A stretch of DNA of 64,000 nucleotides from Acanthornis magna (GCA_036785705.1 JAWUZG010000136.1:2294001-2358000); one strand, 5' to 3'; positions 48,516 to 60,935 are shown, counted from the first letter of the stretch. Notes: a model not told the origin generated them from the sequence alone. Numbers and translations are program-made.

Positions 48516-49099
48516 TGTCCCAGGGGTCCCAGGGTTAAAATGAGCTGGGAAGTTTCTTATAGTCTCAGATGCCGGTCTAGCAAAGTGTCCTGTAGATGTT
48601 GTTTAAATTATGGCAGTCCCGATGCCTAAAAACAGGGCTTTCTAAAACAGAAGGCTAGATAAAGTCAGGACAAAAAGCAGATTAATTTATTAAAGGCCTT
48701 TAAGGTACATTTAGGGCAGACAGAGCCTACTCAAGAGACTACACCCAAAATGGCCAACGAGTCACAAGTTCTTCACATTTTATAAGTTCTGTCTATTAAC
48801 ATATCAGGCCTCAATTCTCCAATTACTCCTTCAAGTGATGATGCCAACCACCCCAAACTTGCTCCCCCCAATTCACTGTTGGTTACATATTTTGAGGCTC
48901 TGAGGCAGCGAAGTGCCCTTGGATTTTCCACTGAGAACAATTGTTTTGTCTAAAATGCTGGGAACAGAGGTTTTTAGCACTTTATATGGAGCCCAAAGCT
49001 ACACACCAAAACTACAGCTATATGAAAAATAGAGGTTAAACTCCTTAAAGCATCAGTCCCATATTACATTCCCATAGCCAGGGCTCCCCAACTGTAACA
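48516..49099 (-). mobile_element. candidate solo LTR of an endogenous retrovirus (minus strand)
   Basis: On the minus strand this 584-bp block begins TGTTACAG and ends CTGGGACA, so the termini form an imperfect inverted repeat (six of eight positions). Inside, in correct order, lie a TATA-like ACTTATAAAATG (48775-48786) and an AATAAA signal (48686-48691), roughly 90 bp apart. That gives a plausible short R region followed by U5. The flanks (CCTGC and CCAAC) do not make a convincing target duplication, so the exact ends are less sure than those of the LTR at 35.7 kb. No internal retroviral sequence is seen. Confidence 0.55.
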
Positions 49100-49705
49100 C
49101 CAACCCATGGAAAAAATTCCAGCAAGTTCCAGTAGTAACACAAGGGCCCAAATTTGCACACACCCCTTGGGGCAGCAGCAGCATCACTGACATCTCTGCA
49201 GTCATGCTGAGTTTAAAACAGAATAGTTGAAAGAAGGTTTTACCGTATATAGGTCGATGTAACCTAGTTTAAGTTTTGTATAATTCCGTGAACTTCACTG
49301 GAGTTGCTCTGTGTTAGCTCAAGCAGGAACATGCTGCTCTCATCTTGACATAAAACTGCTTTGGGAAAAGAGATCTCTTTTGGTGACAGGCTGCATTTGC
49401 ATCTGGCAGCTGTGATTGATATAGTGCTGGCCAGTACATAATATCACTGCGCTGCAAATGTCACATCTTTTAGAGTCACTAATCACCTGAGGTAAGACCA
49501 CACAGATGGGTGCATCAAAAATATGAAATACCTCTGCTGGGAATACCTGTTGGAGCCAGGAACACCTGCTCGTACTTTTTTTGTCTCTTTTTACTTTTAA
49601 AGCCACAGTCAATAAATTTTACTACTGAAAAAAAGCCACTGTGAAAGAGTTTTGGCTGCAAGGAGTGATGTCTGTCCTGAAACTAAGAGAATGTCATTTG
49701 GTGGT
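49100..49705. other. unique non-coding sequence
   Basis: No gene or clear repeat. The first 60 bases (ATTCCAGCAAGTTCCAG and so on) could belong to the LTR insertion but do not match its ends. Confidence 0.5.
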
Positions 49706-49853
49706 TGAGTCACTGTCCATGACGGCATTTAAAAGATGTGTAGATGTGGTGTTTTGGGACATGGTTTAGTGGTCCTGCTGGGTTAGTAGTTGGATTGACA
49801 ACTTTAAAGCCCTTTTCCAGCCTAAATGATTCCATGATTTCAGGATTCTACGA
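49706..49853 (+). mobile_element. older-type CR1 LINE 3' end (plus strand)
   Basis: The alternative CR1 3' UTR type: GAGTCACTGTCCATGACGGC, ATTTAAAAGATGTGTAGATG, TGGGACATGGTTTAGTGG, TTGGATTGACAACTTTAAAG, CTTTTCCAGCCTAAATGATT and a decayed ATTCCATGATTTCAGGATTC tail. This differs from the GTTTGGGTTGG type elsewhere, so several CR1 subfamilies contributed to the window. Confidence 0.9.
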
Positions 49854-51568
49854 ATGACAATAAAAGCAAATATTCCTACATGATTCTGACTGGTTTATGT
49901 AAAAGTATTTTTTTTAAATTTCTTGCTCCCTTTCCTGAATTACTGATGCAGCTGGCCAAAGAAAAGACCATCTAAGTACCCCTACTTAGTCTAAGAAAAC
50001 TAGATAAGCTCCATCTGAAAAGCAGAGTGGATGACTAAATTTGAGAAATTAACACAAACAAGATCAACTAATGCTTTTGTGCACTGAATAAAAATGTAGC
50101 GAGCTTGAGTTCCATAGGGGATATGCACTGACTTTAGACCATGAAGCAAGGCATGGCCTCTGTTATCAGACTGATGTATTTATTAAATCTCTGCAGGTGA
50201 TCCTCTGGGTGCTATGACAGAAGTTTGGAGTGGAGTAATGCATTGTGTATAAATATGACCAGAGCTAAATCCAGGAGACCTTTTCCACTGCCTTGATTCA
50301 GGCCTCTAAAGGGGCAGCTTCAGGATTTTGTGTGTGTGCACACAGCAAGCATTGCTTTGGTTTGCTTTTTCTTACTTTTTACCCTCCAGCTAAAGTGAAG
50401 GATAAGCAGTGTTAGAAAAGACATCAGAAATTTTGGCTCAGCGCTGGTCCAGATGTCTGCATCTTTGCTCACTGTGCAACCAATTGCATCTTTAAAAGAC
50501 AAGAAACAATGCCCCATCCACTCTGGGGACACTCGAGATGAGAATAAAAAAGAAAAAAGAAAAATAAAACATTTGCTGGCACAGAGTGATTCTATCATCA
50601 GGCCAAGTGTTTTTTAAAAGCCTCTGGGACTGTGAGTTTAATTTTGCTGTAAGGTTCCAAATCCAGTAAAGCTATCACTGGAATCACATTTGTGAGGGCA
50701 ATTGTCTCAGGATGACTGGATAGACATTTTGCCTTTCAAGCATATGTCTCTGAAATGGTGCTTGCCACCTGGCAGACTGTTAAATTTCAGCAAGGGATGG
50801 AGAATTTACGATTATTTTCCTTATCCTGAAGAGGGGAGTTTATGATTCACCCCTAACATGACTTTACTACTAACATGCAGATCTTGTATCATTTGTGCAG
50901 GTTCTGGTTCAAAATCCACAAGAATGGGATAAAAATCAGGCCCAAAAGAGACCTTTGCATCATAATCGTGCTGGTGGAAGAGAGATATACAACAAATCCC
51001 CTAAAGAGACATCTGCATTAATTGTCAACTCGGCTTTCATCACACTCAGCTCCTGTAAGATGATGAGCTGCTAGCAGATGGTGCAGTTGAAGATGATCTC
51101 GATGTCATACAGGTTCTTTCAATCAAATGCATACGAACCAGCTTTTTGAAAATTAAACTGGCAACTTTTGTTAACTTCTGGGTGTTCAGCATAATGTCAG
51201 TAGAATTCAATCTCACTTTTCTCCTCCTCTCTGGCTCTTCAGGGACAAGGACTCTCTCCATGGCCACACTGGGCACGTACGGAGTGTGGGTTTAAATACA
51301 GGCTGACCACAAGGAGGTCCTGATGCTGGAAATTACCACAGCACTTTTTATAAAAGTTTTTTGTTTACTCTCTAGAGTAAGGTGTGGAACTGATTTTAAA
51401 CAAATTTCAGGTTAGTGCAACACTTCTTCACTGATTCCAGTGATATCTTCTTCCAGGTCTTTTCAGGAGTTCAGAAATACACCCAATTTTTAATAAATAT
51501 CACTTATTTCAAACTGAATGTTTCTACTAATTTTGAACTTTGCCGCTATAGTAGGGGTTTTGTTGTTC

Positions 51569-51609
51569 TTGGTTTGGTTTGCTTTGGTTTGCTTTGGTTT
51601 GATTTGGGG
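51569..51609. repeat. degenerate (TTTGG)n tract
   Basis: GGTTTGGTTTGCTTTGG-type units. It is the reverse-complement class of the (CCAAA)n array at 57.1 kb, but interrupted. Confidence 0.85.
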
Positions 51610-51689
51610 CTTTTTGGCTGTAAAAGAAGCCTTGATGTCACTGGAAGATACTTAAGCTTTCATAATTCAAGTATTTGCAGGTTTATTTT

Positions 51690-51772
51690 TTGTATATATA
51701 TGTACATACATATCTATACATATTTGTGAACATATACATACGTGTGTACATGTATACCTGTACATATATATT
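51690..51772. repeat. TA/CATA-rich low-complexity tract
   Basis: Irregular TATA, TACA and TGTA words (for example TATATATGTACATACATATC) over about 80 bp. Many small self-complementary segments; no longer unit. Confidence 0.85.
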
Positions 51773-53825
51773 GCATGGAAACAGCAAAAAAATTAAAAAT
51801 AATCTTAATTAACATGCCACCATACATGATAGAAGCTTTTCACGGGTTTAATTCCTTCAAATTCTAGGGAATCAATTTTTTAAGATGATTTAATGTACTA
51901 ATTTGTTTTGGTTTTTCTTTTTTTTCACTATGCTTATGCCACTTCTTCTGATATAAATGTCAAGGACTCCAATAAAATGTGTTATTATCTTTTTCTTTTA
52001 GAAGCTCCATCCCAATCTGATCAAACTAGCAACTGATTTGACTCCATCTGAAACACAAGGGCTGTGAAAAAATCTCACCCACACTGAGGTCTCTCCAGCT
52101 GAGCTGCACAGTCAAGGCTCCTGGAAGGAAATGGAGGTTGTTAAGTAGAGATTCCTCTAGAATATTTCAGACTGTGGGAAGTCCTATTATTTTAGTACCA
52201 CTGTAGATATTCACATTTTATCAGATGGATCTCTTTTTTCCTTCCACTGTATATAGAGAAGGTACACAGGCCAGTAATTCAGCAGGCCTGCATTAAGCCT
52301 CTTTTGGGGATGGCTTTGTGTCTGAAGGTTCCTCTCCCCACGAATTGTAGAGGGATAATAAATTACTCCAATGGTTTATATTTGATCTGGTTATTTCCAG
52401 TTTGTGTTGGTAGTCATGGTTATCACCAGGCCAGTCCATTTCTAGGAAAAACAGGAAAAGTGGTTGGTTAACAGCATGAGGTTTTCACCAGATCATTGTT
52501 CTGCATTTTTATTGTAAATCATGCTTTTCCTTCACTTGAAGAAGCAGCAACCTTATTATTCCCTCCCTCAAAATTGTTTCCTTTCAAAAGATTACTATCA
52601 AAACTACTAGAAGATTGTAACACCTTGCTGACAACATAGTTAACCACAAAAAGTAATCAGTCAAATACCTTCAAATGATGAAATCATTTTAACTATACTT
52701 TGTTTGTGTACTGGTTTCCAAAGGCCAGGCTATTTCCCTCCTTTTATTCAAGGACATTTTATGGAGTCAATCAATTTTTGTTAAGCATCAGATTTTCCAC
52801 TTCTGTTTCCACCTCCAAGATTAACTGGCATAATTAAAGTGTGGTTGCTAAGCAAAATGTTGATTACCTTTCTGATGGGTAGAAAGCTCCATCTGGATGT
52901 TTCATAGCTTTTTTTCATTGTACACAACTGATTTATTTACCTTTAAATAGTTCAGAAATGTTTTATGGATATACAGTGTAAAACAATAACAAATTTGTGC
53001 AAATACCCAGGGTTTTTTAGTCTCTAGATCTAGAAGGAAGGGAAAAGGGAATGAACCAGGATAAAACCAGCAAGTACAGATCGATAAAAGACCACTATAA
53101 GAACGGTAAAATTAGCTTAGGGAAGAAAGTAAAATCAAATTCAGCGGTGGATTTTTTAAAAGTGTTAAACATTGATCTATATTTTAAAACAATATCATAA
53201 ATTTGAGCTTGTAAACAGCAAGACACAAGATCCACAGACTTATGAAAGAGAACAAAGTAAAAAAAATTATTCTTGCATAAGAAAGTCTATTTAATGTTTG
53301 GAATTTTACTGCTGAATTAAATTCAGTAATTTGCTATTAAATTCAGTTTCTATAAATCATCACATACATGGAGTCTAGGGTTGATTATTTCAACGGATTT
53401 CTACCAATATACAGCAGTGAGAAATTCATTTGAGTTATATCAAGAAACATTGTAAAAAATAAATGTTTTCATAGCACTGAAGTAAATGTAAATATTGACA
53501 TCATACTCCAAATAGCAGAACTAAAAACACACTGAAAATTACATTTGAATTTTCACTCTGATTTTGTGGAAGAAGATAGGAAAAGAAATTGCCAAGATGG
53601 TGGGAGTTCCTCTTTTTGGATTCCTCCTTCTATGTTAAGATGCATTGTTTTAAAGTACTTGTGAAACGTTTCATACCAGACACAAAGGAAATTTCTCATC
53701 ACTTTGGTCAACTCACAGTCTTGATCTGAGTTATGACAAAGCAAACACATTTTAGTAGGTGGAGTAAGCGGCAGCAGATTCTCCCTTCTCTTTAAAGATA
53801 CACCGCCAGTACCATCAACAATCAG

Positions 53826-53887
53826 AATAACAATATTATAATAATAACAAATTATTATATCTAACAATAACAATAACAATAACAAAA
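53826..53887. repeat. (AAT)/(AACAAT) microsatellite
   Basis: Starts with AATAACAATATTATAATAAT and ends with several AACAAT units. Confidence 0.9.
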
Positions 53888-55021
53888 CTTGCATTGCTCT
53901 CATAGGCCCTCATGACCCTGCCCTAGCTTTAATGCCAGTCCTGACTGGCAGGAAAAATGGAATAAAGACTTGGAGGATTTCCTCCTGACATTGCCCTTCA
54001 CCACATCTCCCACCTCACCCAGTCATTTCTGGTTATCTCACAGGTGATTTCTGCAGACTCAGTTTCCCTCACATTCCCTGGGCTTCTCTCTGCCAGCCAA
54101 GGCTACCACAATTCTCTAAGCTCAGACTTTGCTGTTTCTTTATGCAACAGTCTCACCGATTTCCTTGGATTTGCTCCCAATCCATAATTGCTTATTGATG
54201 ATGGTTTATAATCCAATTGCAAGGATTGCAATCCAAACAAAAAGTAATGCCTGGTGGAAAAGTATTCTCCTGAACACAGAGCAAATCTTTGAAGAGGGAC
54301 TTCTTCCTCCAGAGCTGTGCTCACCTCTGTGCCTTAAAGCTCAGGTATCAAATATCTGGTTACTTATTGGGTATTAATAAAAAACAACTGAGCATACAAA
54401 TAAACAGGGGGAAATGCTATTTTCTGAGCCATGTTTTTCTAGTTCATATTATCATTTTTTCCTAATGTAAAATTGCTTTGTTTTCTTGGCCAATGTTTCC
54501 ATACTACCTTGTTACTTATGTGGAAGACTAATTAACAGGCACAATGAATTGCACTACAGGCCACCTGCATTGTGTAAATTAAGATGATGATGAACTTCTC
54601 ACTCCCATCATTGCTCTTACACTTCTGCTACTAAACCTGCTGCCACTCTCCAAACAAAACATGACATTTCTTTCTTTATTTTTCACAGGCCGCATGCAAA
54701 AGGGCAGTGGTTTATTACACATGTAATTGGAACCTAATTTTCCAAGCAAAAATTTGGTGTTTGTTTAACTGGACACAGATTACAGGAAGGATATGCATCC
54801 TTAGGAATATAAAAATGTGGTAATTGAAAGTCGTATCTTTACAAAGAGATTTCTCAAGGCAAATAACAGGGATTGGATGCTAAATTGTCCATGAGTATAA
54901 ATGGAAATTGGAGCTTGATTGTCCTCTAGTTCTTTAAAATTCCTGCCTTAGTGATATGAGCAAACTTGAAGAGACATCTTGTCTCCTGCTTTAGGAGCAA
55001 CATGAAGCTGGATCCCAAGCT

Positions 55022-55083
55022 GACATAAATCAACACAGCTCTGGCAGGTCTCTGTTGATTTATACCAGCTGAGAAATTGTGTC
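55022..55083. repeat. relic with hairpin symmetry, resembling an ancient amniote repeat
   Basis: CATAAATCAACACAGCTC on the left pairs with CTGTTGATTTATACCAGC on the right around a short spacer. The text resembles a motif I remember as widespread in reptile genomes (TAAATC...AGCTC...GATTTACACCAGCTGAGG), usually with the same internal symmetry. The likeness is from memory and I cannot name the family with certainty. Confidence 0.45.
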
Positions 55084-56805
55084 TCTGCACAGATATCTAT
55101 CGCTGAGCTGTTGAATGATTAATATTCACATCCTTATTTAGCTTTCTACCTTTGTCTTGGGTTTGTTTTTCTTCACATCCATCAGATGATTCTTGAAAAG
55201 GTATTTTGTACTAATTTATTTCCACCACATGCAGTTCTAAGATTGTCTAAAACTGCAGTGAATGTTTCCTGAGATTGTTGGAACTGAAAAGCTTTAGAGA
55301 GCAAAACAAAAACATTTTCTTTTCTAAGCCTTTTTTTTTTTTTCAATTTGTTCACACTATACTTATTCGTTTGGGAGCAGGGGAAAATGTTCCCTGCCAA
55401 CAGAGAAGGAAAACATTTACTGCTAATAGAACCTTAACGTGTCCATATTACTATACTTCTCTGATTTATTTTAAAGGAACCATATTTGCACTCATTAGAG
55501 ACAAAATTGTCCATTTTGCATGAAAAGAGATGGTTTATTTTCATATTGGCACAGAACTGCAAGAAAGGGGACAGGGTAGGACTAGAGGACATCATAACAT
55601 GTTTTAAATACTGCATTTTACCCCAGATCTAATTTGATTTTTTTTTAAGAATATCTTTGAACTGTGAGATGCAGATGTTATTCCCTTGCTGTGAATTTGA
55701 CAGCAAAGTATTTTTCCTCAATCACATGTGTAGGTCTCCGTACAGGAACCCCTCAGCACTGCAATGAGGCTCCAAAAGAGCAAATGGTGTCACATTATCA
55801 TTAAAAGAGTCCAAGGAGTGCTTCTGTTAGAAATTATGAACTCTTCCTCAATACAAAGAAACCCAAACCAAACCAGAAAATTAAAATAGAGGCAGTGGCA
55901 TTCAGAGCTGCTGTTTTTGAAAAAAAAGTGGGGGGAAAGCAGGGATGAAATGGCTCCAAACCCATAGGTCCACCCTGGCACAGGGGGGAGCTGAAACCTT
56001 ACAATTAAGACCCTAAACCAGCTACACTTTAATTAAATTCCCTTCTATAAAACATCCGTCATTGTGGAATTTGCATAGGCATCCTGCTTCAAAGAAATAT
56101 GCTTGCTTAAATAAAAATTAGGATCAATATAAGTATTTTATGTATTTCTTCCAAGATCATGTGCAAGGTATTGATGACTTCCTTGCTTAATTTTCTTCAG
56201 TGTCTCTCCTGTGAGTGATTTATAAAGAAAAATCTCAGAGAAGCAATAATAATTCCTTAGGGTATAAATACCACATCTGTAGACCAACCTGACTGATAGT
56301 GTGGTAGCAGAAATTTAATGTTTATTTATGCACATGGGAGATTCAATTTAATATTGGCTCAACTTTTTTATCACTATTTGTATTTGCTTGCATACTGAAA
56401 TGTAGGTAATTTCAGAACATGCATAAATTCTTCCAAATGAGCTAAAGGAGAAATCTGAGAGCTTTCATTGCCTACACTTTTCCTGGAATTATTAAACGAT
56501 CTTTAAATCCTACCATTCCAATTTTTTAAAATTTATTTGAATGCAAATAAACAAAAAGCTTACATAAGGGGAAATTCATCCCTGTGTCTATGTTTATTTA
56601 ATCTTAGAAGGCCTCTGTAGCTATTTTTACTATTTAAGTCTCCTTTCAGAATTTGTCTTCAGGCATCATTCCAGTCCCTTCCTCGGGGATTTTCAGGAAG
56701 CCTTGAAGCCGATTGTAACTACCATGATATTTTTTTTCCTGCACAACAGGTGAGGACCAGAACCAGGTAGAGATATCAGTTCATGCAGAAGAGATATGGG
56801 TCTGG
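55084..56805. other. unique AT-rich non-coding sequence
   Basis: No exon, RNA or transposon recognised. Confidence 0.6.
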
Positions 56806-56946
56806 CTTTCCATCCCTGGAAGTGTCCAAGGCCAGGTTGGGATGGGGCTTGGAGCAACCTGGGACAGTGGAAGGTGTCCCTGTCCCCCAGGGGCAGATGG
56901 AGCTGGATGATCCTTAAGGTCCTTTCCAATCTAAACCATTCTACGC
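56806..56946 (+). mobile_element. CR1 LINE 3' end, 5'-truncated (plus strand)
   Basis: Sense CR1 tail: CATCCCTGGAAGTGTCCAAG, GCCAGGTTGGGATGGGGC, TTGGAGCAACCTGGGACAG, GGAAGGTGTCCCTGTCCCCC, TCCTTAAGGTCCTTTCC and AATCTAAACCATTCTACG. The terminal 8-bp repeat array is lost. Confidence 0.95.
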
Positions 56947-58730
56947 CTTTAGTATTTAATATTCTGGCTCTTAAAATGGAGATAAACACCTGATGTCATT
57001 TTCTATATAATTTGCTGTTTGATTTGCTGGAAGATGGCTGCAGAGCACCCCTGAACCCATCACCACTGACAGAAGGATGGGTGATGGAAACCTCTAACAA
57101 GATTTCCAAACCAAACCAAACCAAACCAAACCAAACCAAACCAAACCAAACCAAACTTCCCCAGCTGCTCTCTCAGGCCGGAGATGGAAAGAAAAGCTCC
57201 AAGGAGGGGAAAGTGTTGCTGTGGCTGTGCAGATAAAACACAAGAGGATGATTGAGACCCAGAGCACAGCCTCAGCCCTCGGGAGGGAAGGATCTGAGAG
57301 GACTGGCACCAGGGGGGAAGCTGAAAGCTGGAATGATCCGAGGACCACCCAGCAATGAGGGAATGTCAGGAAAAGCAGGTCAGCTGCTCTGCAGACCCAG
57401 GCTGTGCCAAGAGAGGCTGAATTTGGCTGAACCCTCTGCAATCCTAGCAAGGAAGAACATTTAGAGCTACTGCTCCTGACAGAAGAGGTAGGGGAAAAGA
57501 AAAAAGGGGGGAAAAAACACCCATATGATTTGAATCCTCCCAATGACTCTGAAAAACAAGAAACCATTTTGAAATTTCCAACATTATCACATATTCCAAT
57601 GGCTGACTGAATATGTACCATGCTGGGTTATCTCTGTGGTTCTGCCCTGGTCTCCTTTTTCTCCAGCTGTAAAAGACAAACCTGTAAAGTATTTTTGTAG
57701 CCTTCACTGTTTTTTAAGGTTACCTAGGAGATTGAAGGCTCTGTAGTTTAAAGAAATGCAAAAATTGAGATTTTGTTGTTGTTGTTTTTTTAATTAGGAG
57801 CTTCTAATTTCTTTCAAATTACATTTTTGCTGCCTTCAGTATTGTCCTGAATTTTCAAGAAGAAATTTTGCTAGAAACTTGCCAAGCTTGCTGGTGTCTG
57901 CAAGTTATTAATAAGGACTACATTAAACCAATCCATCAGCCCTGGTACTCAATCACAGTAAGTGAAACAGATGTTCTACCTGCAATGTCTCCCTAGAAAG
58001 AGCAACAAAGAAATGTGTTTGCTTTCACTTTTAGCACTTCTTGATTGGCCACAGTGTATGTGGAATTAAAACCTTTTAATTTAACTGTTAGTAACAAGGG
58101 AAATTATCCATCTGCAATGCCGACTTACTCAAAGAGGACTTCTGATGTCTCCCTTTTGTTCTCACCTGTAATATAAAAAGGCAGCTTCAAAAAAAAGAAA
58201 AAATGGTTGAAGTTCCTAAGTTCCTTGTTCAGAAATCAGACTATTTCAAATATGAAAGATTGTCTAAATCTTAATCAAATATTTACAAAGATATTTTTAA
58301 AGACCATTGATTAAATGTCCAAATATTGGTATTTTAGACTACCTCCATTTTTGGTTTAGCACATGCCTGACTTTGGTATCACCTTATTCCATGAGCCTGG
58401 ATTTAGAAAACAGAGTTGTCCAGTGGTGCAATCTTGAAAGAAGTTTTTACCAGTGGAAAAACAAGGGGTAATGACATAGAAATATCATAAATTAAGAAAC
58501 AACCCCTAGTGCTGACCATGTCATTGGTAACTTTAAAAAAACAAAAACTTTTACAGACCAAACACCTGCTCCGTCAACAACTTCTGCCTTAAATATAACT
58601 ATTGGCAAATCAATTATTACTATTTCTGAAGTCATTTTGGTTTTTTCCTTCCTTTCGCTCAAAAGTAAGGTGCACTTGCATAAAAAGGCAATGTAATTCC
58701 CTGGTTTATAAACTAGGTGAGATTGATTTG
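56947..58730. other. non-coding sequence with a GC-richer patch
   Basis: Contains the CCAAA array at 57106-57155 and a GC-richer patch at about 57240-57480. The patch, together with the microsatellite, opens a 175-codon minus-strand frame that I reject. Beyond 57500 it is plain AT-rich DNA. Confidence 0.55.
57106..57155. repeat. (CCAAA)10 pentanucleotide microsatellite
   Basis: Ten uninterrupted CCAAA units (50 bp). On the minus strand it would translate as repeated GLVWF, which produces an artificial open frame. It is not telomeric (not TTAGGG). The purity of the array implies recent expansion. Confidence 0.98.
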
Positions 58731-58855
58731 CAGAGAATCTAGGACCAGTTAAGGCTGGAAAGGACCACTGGAGATCATCCATTCCAGCTAAAAGTGAGCC
58801 CTGATCCAGGAAGGGTCTTTGGGAGCAGCCTGAGGATCTTGTCCTGTCTTTTGTT
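58731..58855 (-). mobile_element. older CR1 LINE 3' end (minus strand)
   Basis: Antisense CR1 of the GGACC type: CAGAGAATCTAGGACCAG, TTAAGGCTGGAAAGGACCAC, TGGAGATCATCCATTCCAGC, followed by weaker similarity through CAGCCTGAGGATCTTGTCC. The right boundary is approximate because divergence is high. Confidence 0.75.
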
Positions 58856-59526
58856 TGGAGCTGGGAAAGCCACGTCAGGTTGGCTGTCAACATAAAGACC
58901 ACTAAACACATGAGTCTTTTAAAAGTTGAGGAGAATCCTCTCAAGGACAGCGTTTCTTATAAGGTTTTGGAAATGGCAGTGAGTACAATTTATCTGTCCA
59001 ACAGATTGGCAGTATTAGATCCAGATAATGCATTAACCACAAGCTTCCATCAGCTAATTTGGCTGCTCTGTCACTTCTGCATGCACTGTAATGTTGATAT
59101 TGGCCTAAAAACTTGGTATTGGTCACGTATTTTTGAGCCCATTCTCAGGGGAGAGAGATCATTGGAAAATTGCCAAAATACAGAGCTTCCAAGGGGTGAA
59201 AAAAATGCACTTTCACTGAGGTGGAAAAGTCTCATGGGAAAGGATTGTACTAGAACAAATGAAGATTCAGAGCTGGGATTTCATCTCTAAATTTGGGGTT
59301 TCTTTGTAGATTTCAAAGCATTTTACAAAACTGCTATATCTGACTCTCCTTATGTTACAATTGTGGAAAGACCAAGACAAAACCCCGGATTATTATAGTT
59401 GGGCTCTCAGGAACAAATTTCAGCTGCTGAGCAAAAATAGCTGGATTTGCAGAAAGGCTGAGGAACCTGAAGAAGGCTTGCTGCAGGCAGCACAACTCTA
59501 ACTCCAGCTTTGGCAAAACTAACCCC
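58856..59526. other. unique non-coding sequence
   Basis: A 136-codon plus-strand frame crosses this interval (58880-59290), but it shows no protein-family features. No other feature recognised. Confidence 0.5.
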
Positions 59527-59610
59527 AAAATCATGTAGGCTGGAACAGACCTCCAGGATCATCAAGCCCAGATCACCCCCTTGCCAACCAGAGCAGAGCA
59601 CTGAAAGCCA
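59527..59610 (-). mobile_element. older CR1 LINE 3' end fragment (minus strand)
   Basis: AAATCATGTAGGCTGGAAC, AGACCTCCAGGATCATCAAG and CCCAGATCACCCCCTTGCC match the antisense tail of the CR1 type whose sense end reads CTTTTCCAACCTAAATGATT. Divergent and short; the right edge is uncertain. Confidence 0.7.
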
Positions 59611-60714
59611 AAGCAGAACTTCTTAGCCTAGATTTTGTTACAGTGGAGATAAATCCTGGGTCTATCGTGGGCCTGCACTGAGGGATGAGTGAGGGATGTG
59701 GCAGATGTGCTATGGATGAGGGAGAAAGGGCAGGTGGTGCTTTCAGAAAGGGCCACAGCTGCCATCGCATCACTTCTTCATGGTGTCACAACGCTGTCTC
59801 TTTCCTAGGGGCAAAACGTAAGGAAATCCTAATTCTTGTCTCACTTCCACCTGCCTCCTGCAGCTCTCAGCTGTCTCTTCTGCCTGCCCCAGGAGCTAAT
59901 AACCCTCTCAGCAAGCCAATGAAAGAGACACAAATCCCCTGCCAGTCAGTCCTGTCTGTCACCGAACGGTCCACACTGCTACCCGCAGATAAATCCACTG
60001 TGACCACACTTGTCACTGTCCTGGAGGTCAGAGCTGATGTAAACCGAAGGGACCTGGTTTATGCCTCTTGAAAATAAGGCTCATTTCATCTGTCTGTTCA
60101 AGAACTGAAAGACATAAACAATTACAAACACTTCAAAGATTCCACTGTCCTACCTTGTAACAAGCTCCAAAGCTTATCTGTGTTGATAACAGACTTTTCT
60201 CCCTCTCCTGCCTGATTTGCTTGTTTGATCCACTTTTTCAACACTTTCCCTAAAGGTAACACAAAACCTTTCTGAGTTGCTCAGGCAACTTTTGATCATA
60301 TTTAATAAGCAGGACCTCTTTTTGAAGGTTGTGTATAACTATTCACACTGGGAGAAGTCCCAATGGCTTTTCCTCATCCAAGGGATTATTTGCATATTGG
60401 GTCAGGCAACAGATCTCAGCAGCTCCATTTCTCTCCGTCAAATGCACAGAACTTGAACAAAAAGATGGGATTGGCTTGTTATGTGTGTGATCTTATTTTT
60501 TCCATCATCAATAATTGTCAGTTCTGTAAACACAGGGGATTATGGACATCTGATAAACTGCAAGGTACCTGAAATATGCTGAAGAGGTTGGCAGACATGG
60601 CATGGGGCTTAGGGAAGTTATACCTACTCTCCTCTTCATGTTTGCTCTTTTACTTGGAGCTCCAATATTTTTATAGAAAAAACCAAACTGTAAATTATAC
60701 AGTTGTCCTTTTTA
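59611..60714. other. unique non-coding sequence
   Basis: No gene recognised. A 128-codon plus-strand frame (59685-60071) has no domain signature. Confidence 0.55.
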
Positions 60715-60935
60715 GCTGCCAGGGCACACTGTAGACTCATATTCAACTTGCCATCAACCCAAACCCCCATTTCTAGGAGGTCACCTAGGAGGGTTTCTGA
60801 ACCCATTGAAGACCCTCTCTTTCTGTGAGGTTGCCCTCCATCCTCCTGTCCCCCAGGTTCAATGTAAAACCAGGATCACCTCCTCCCAGGTGCAGAATCC
60901 AGCCCTTTAGAAGTGCTTGCTTTCGTCCAAACTGT
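60715..60935 (-). mobile_element. internal CR1 LINE fragment (minus strand)
   Basis: Antisense CR1 from the segment just upstream of the 3' UTR: GCCAGGGCACACTGTAGACT, CATATTCAACTTGCCATC, AACCCAAACCCCCATTTC, AAAACCAGGATCACCTCC and TCCCAGGTGCAGAATCCAGC. Its own 3' end, expected to the left, is missing. A separate CR1 3' end begins about 36 bp to the right, in an order impossible for one collinear minus-strand element. Confidence 0.85.

Larger units (their letters stand above)
49854..55021. other. unique AT-rich non-coding sequence
   Basis: About 5.2 kb without an accepted gene. It holds TTTGG-like and ATAC-like low-complexity tracts at 51569-51772, an AAC/AAT tract at 53826-53887 and a possible decayed coding-like stretch near 50990-51276. 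Confidence 0.55.

Noticed and set aside
50760..50830. AAGGGATGGAGAATTTACGA resembling an old CR1 block
   Set aside because: Similarity is limited to about 20 bases without supporting flanking blocks.
57094..57621. 175-codon minus-strand open frame, the longest in the window
   Set aside because: Part of it is the translated (CCAAA)n microsatellite (repeated GLVWF) and the rest is a GC-rich patch; no domain and no family likeness.
58492..58944. 150-codon minus-strand open frame
   Set aside because: Overlaps an old CR1 tail and has no recognisable protein features.
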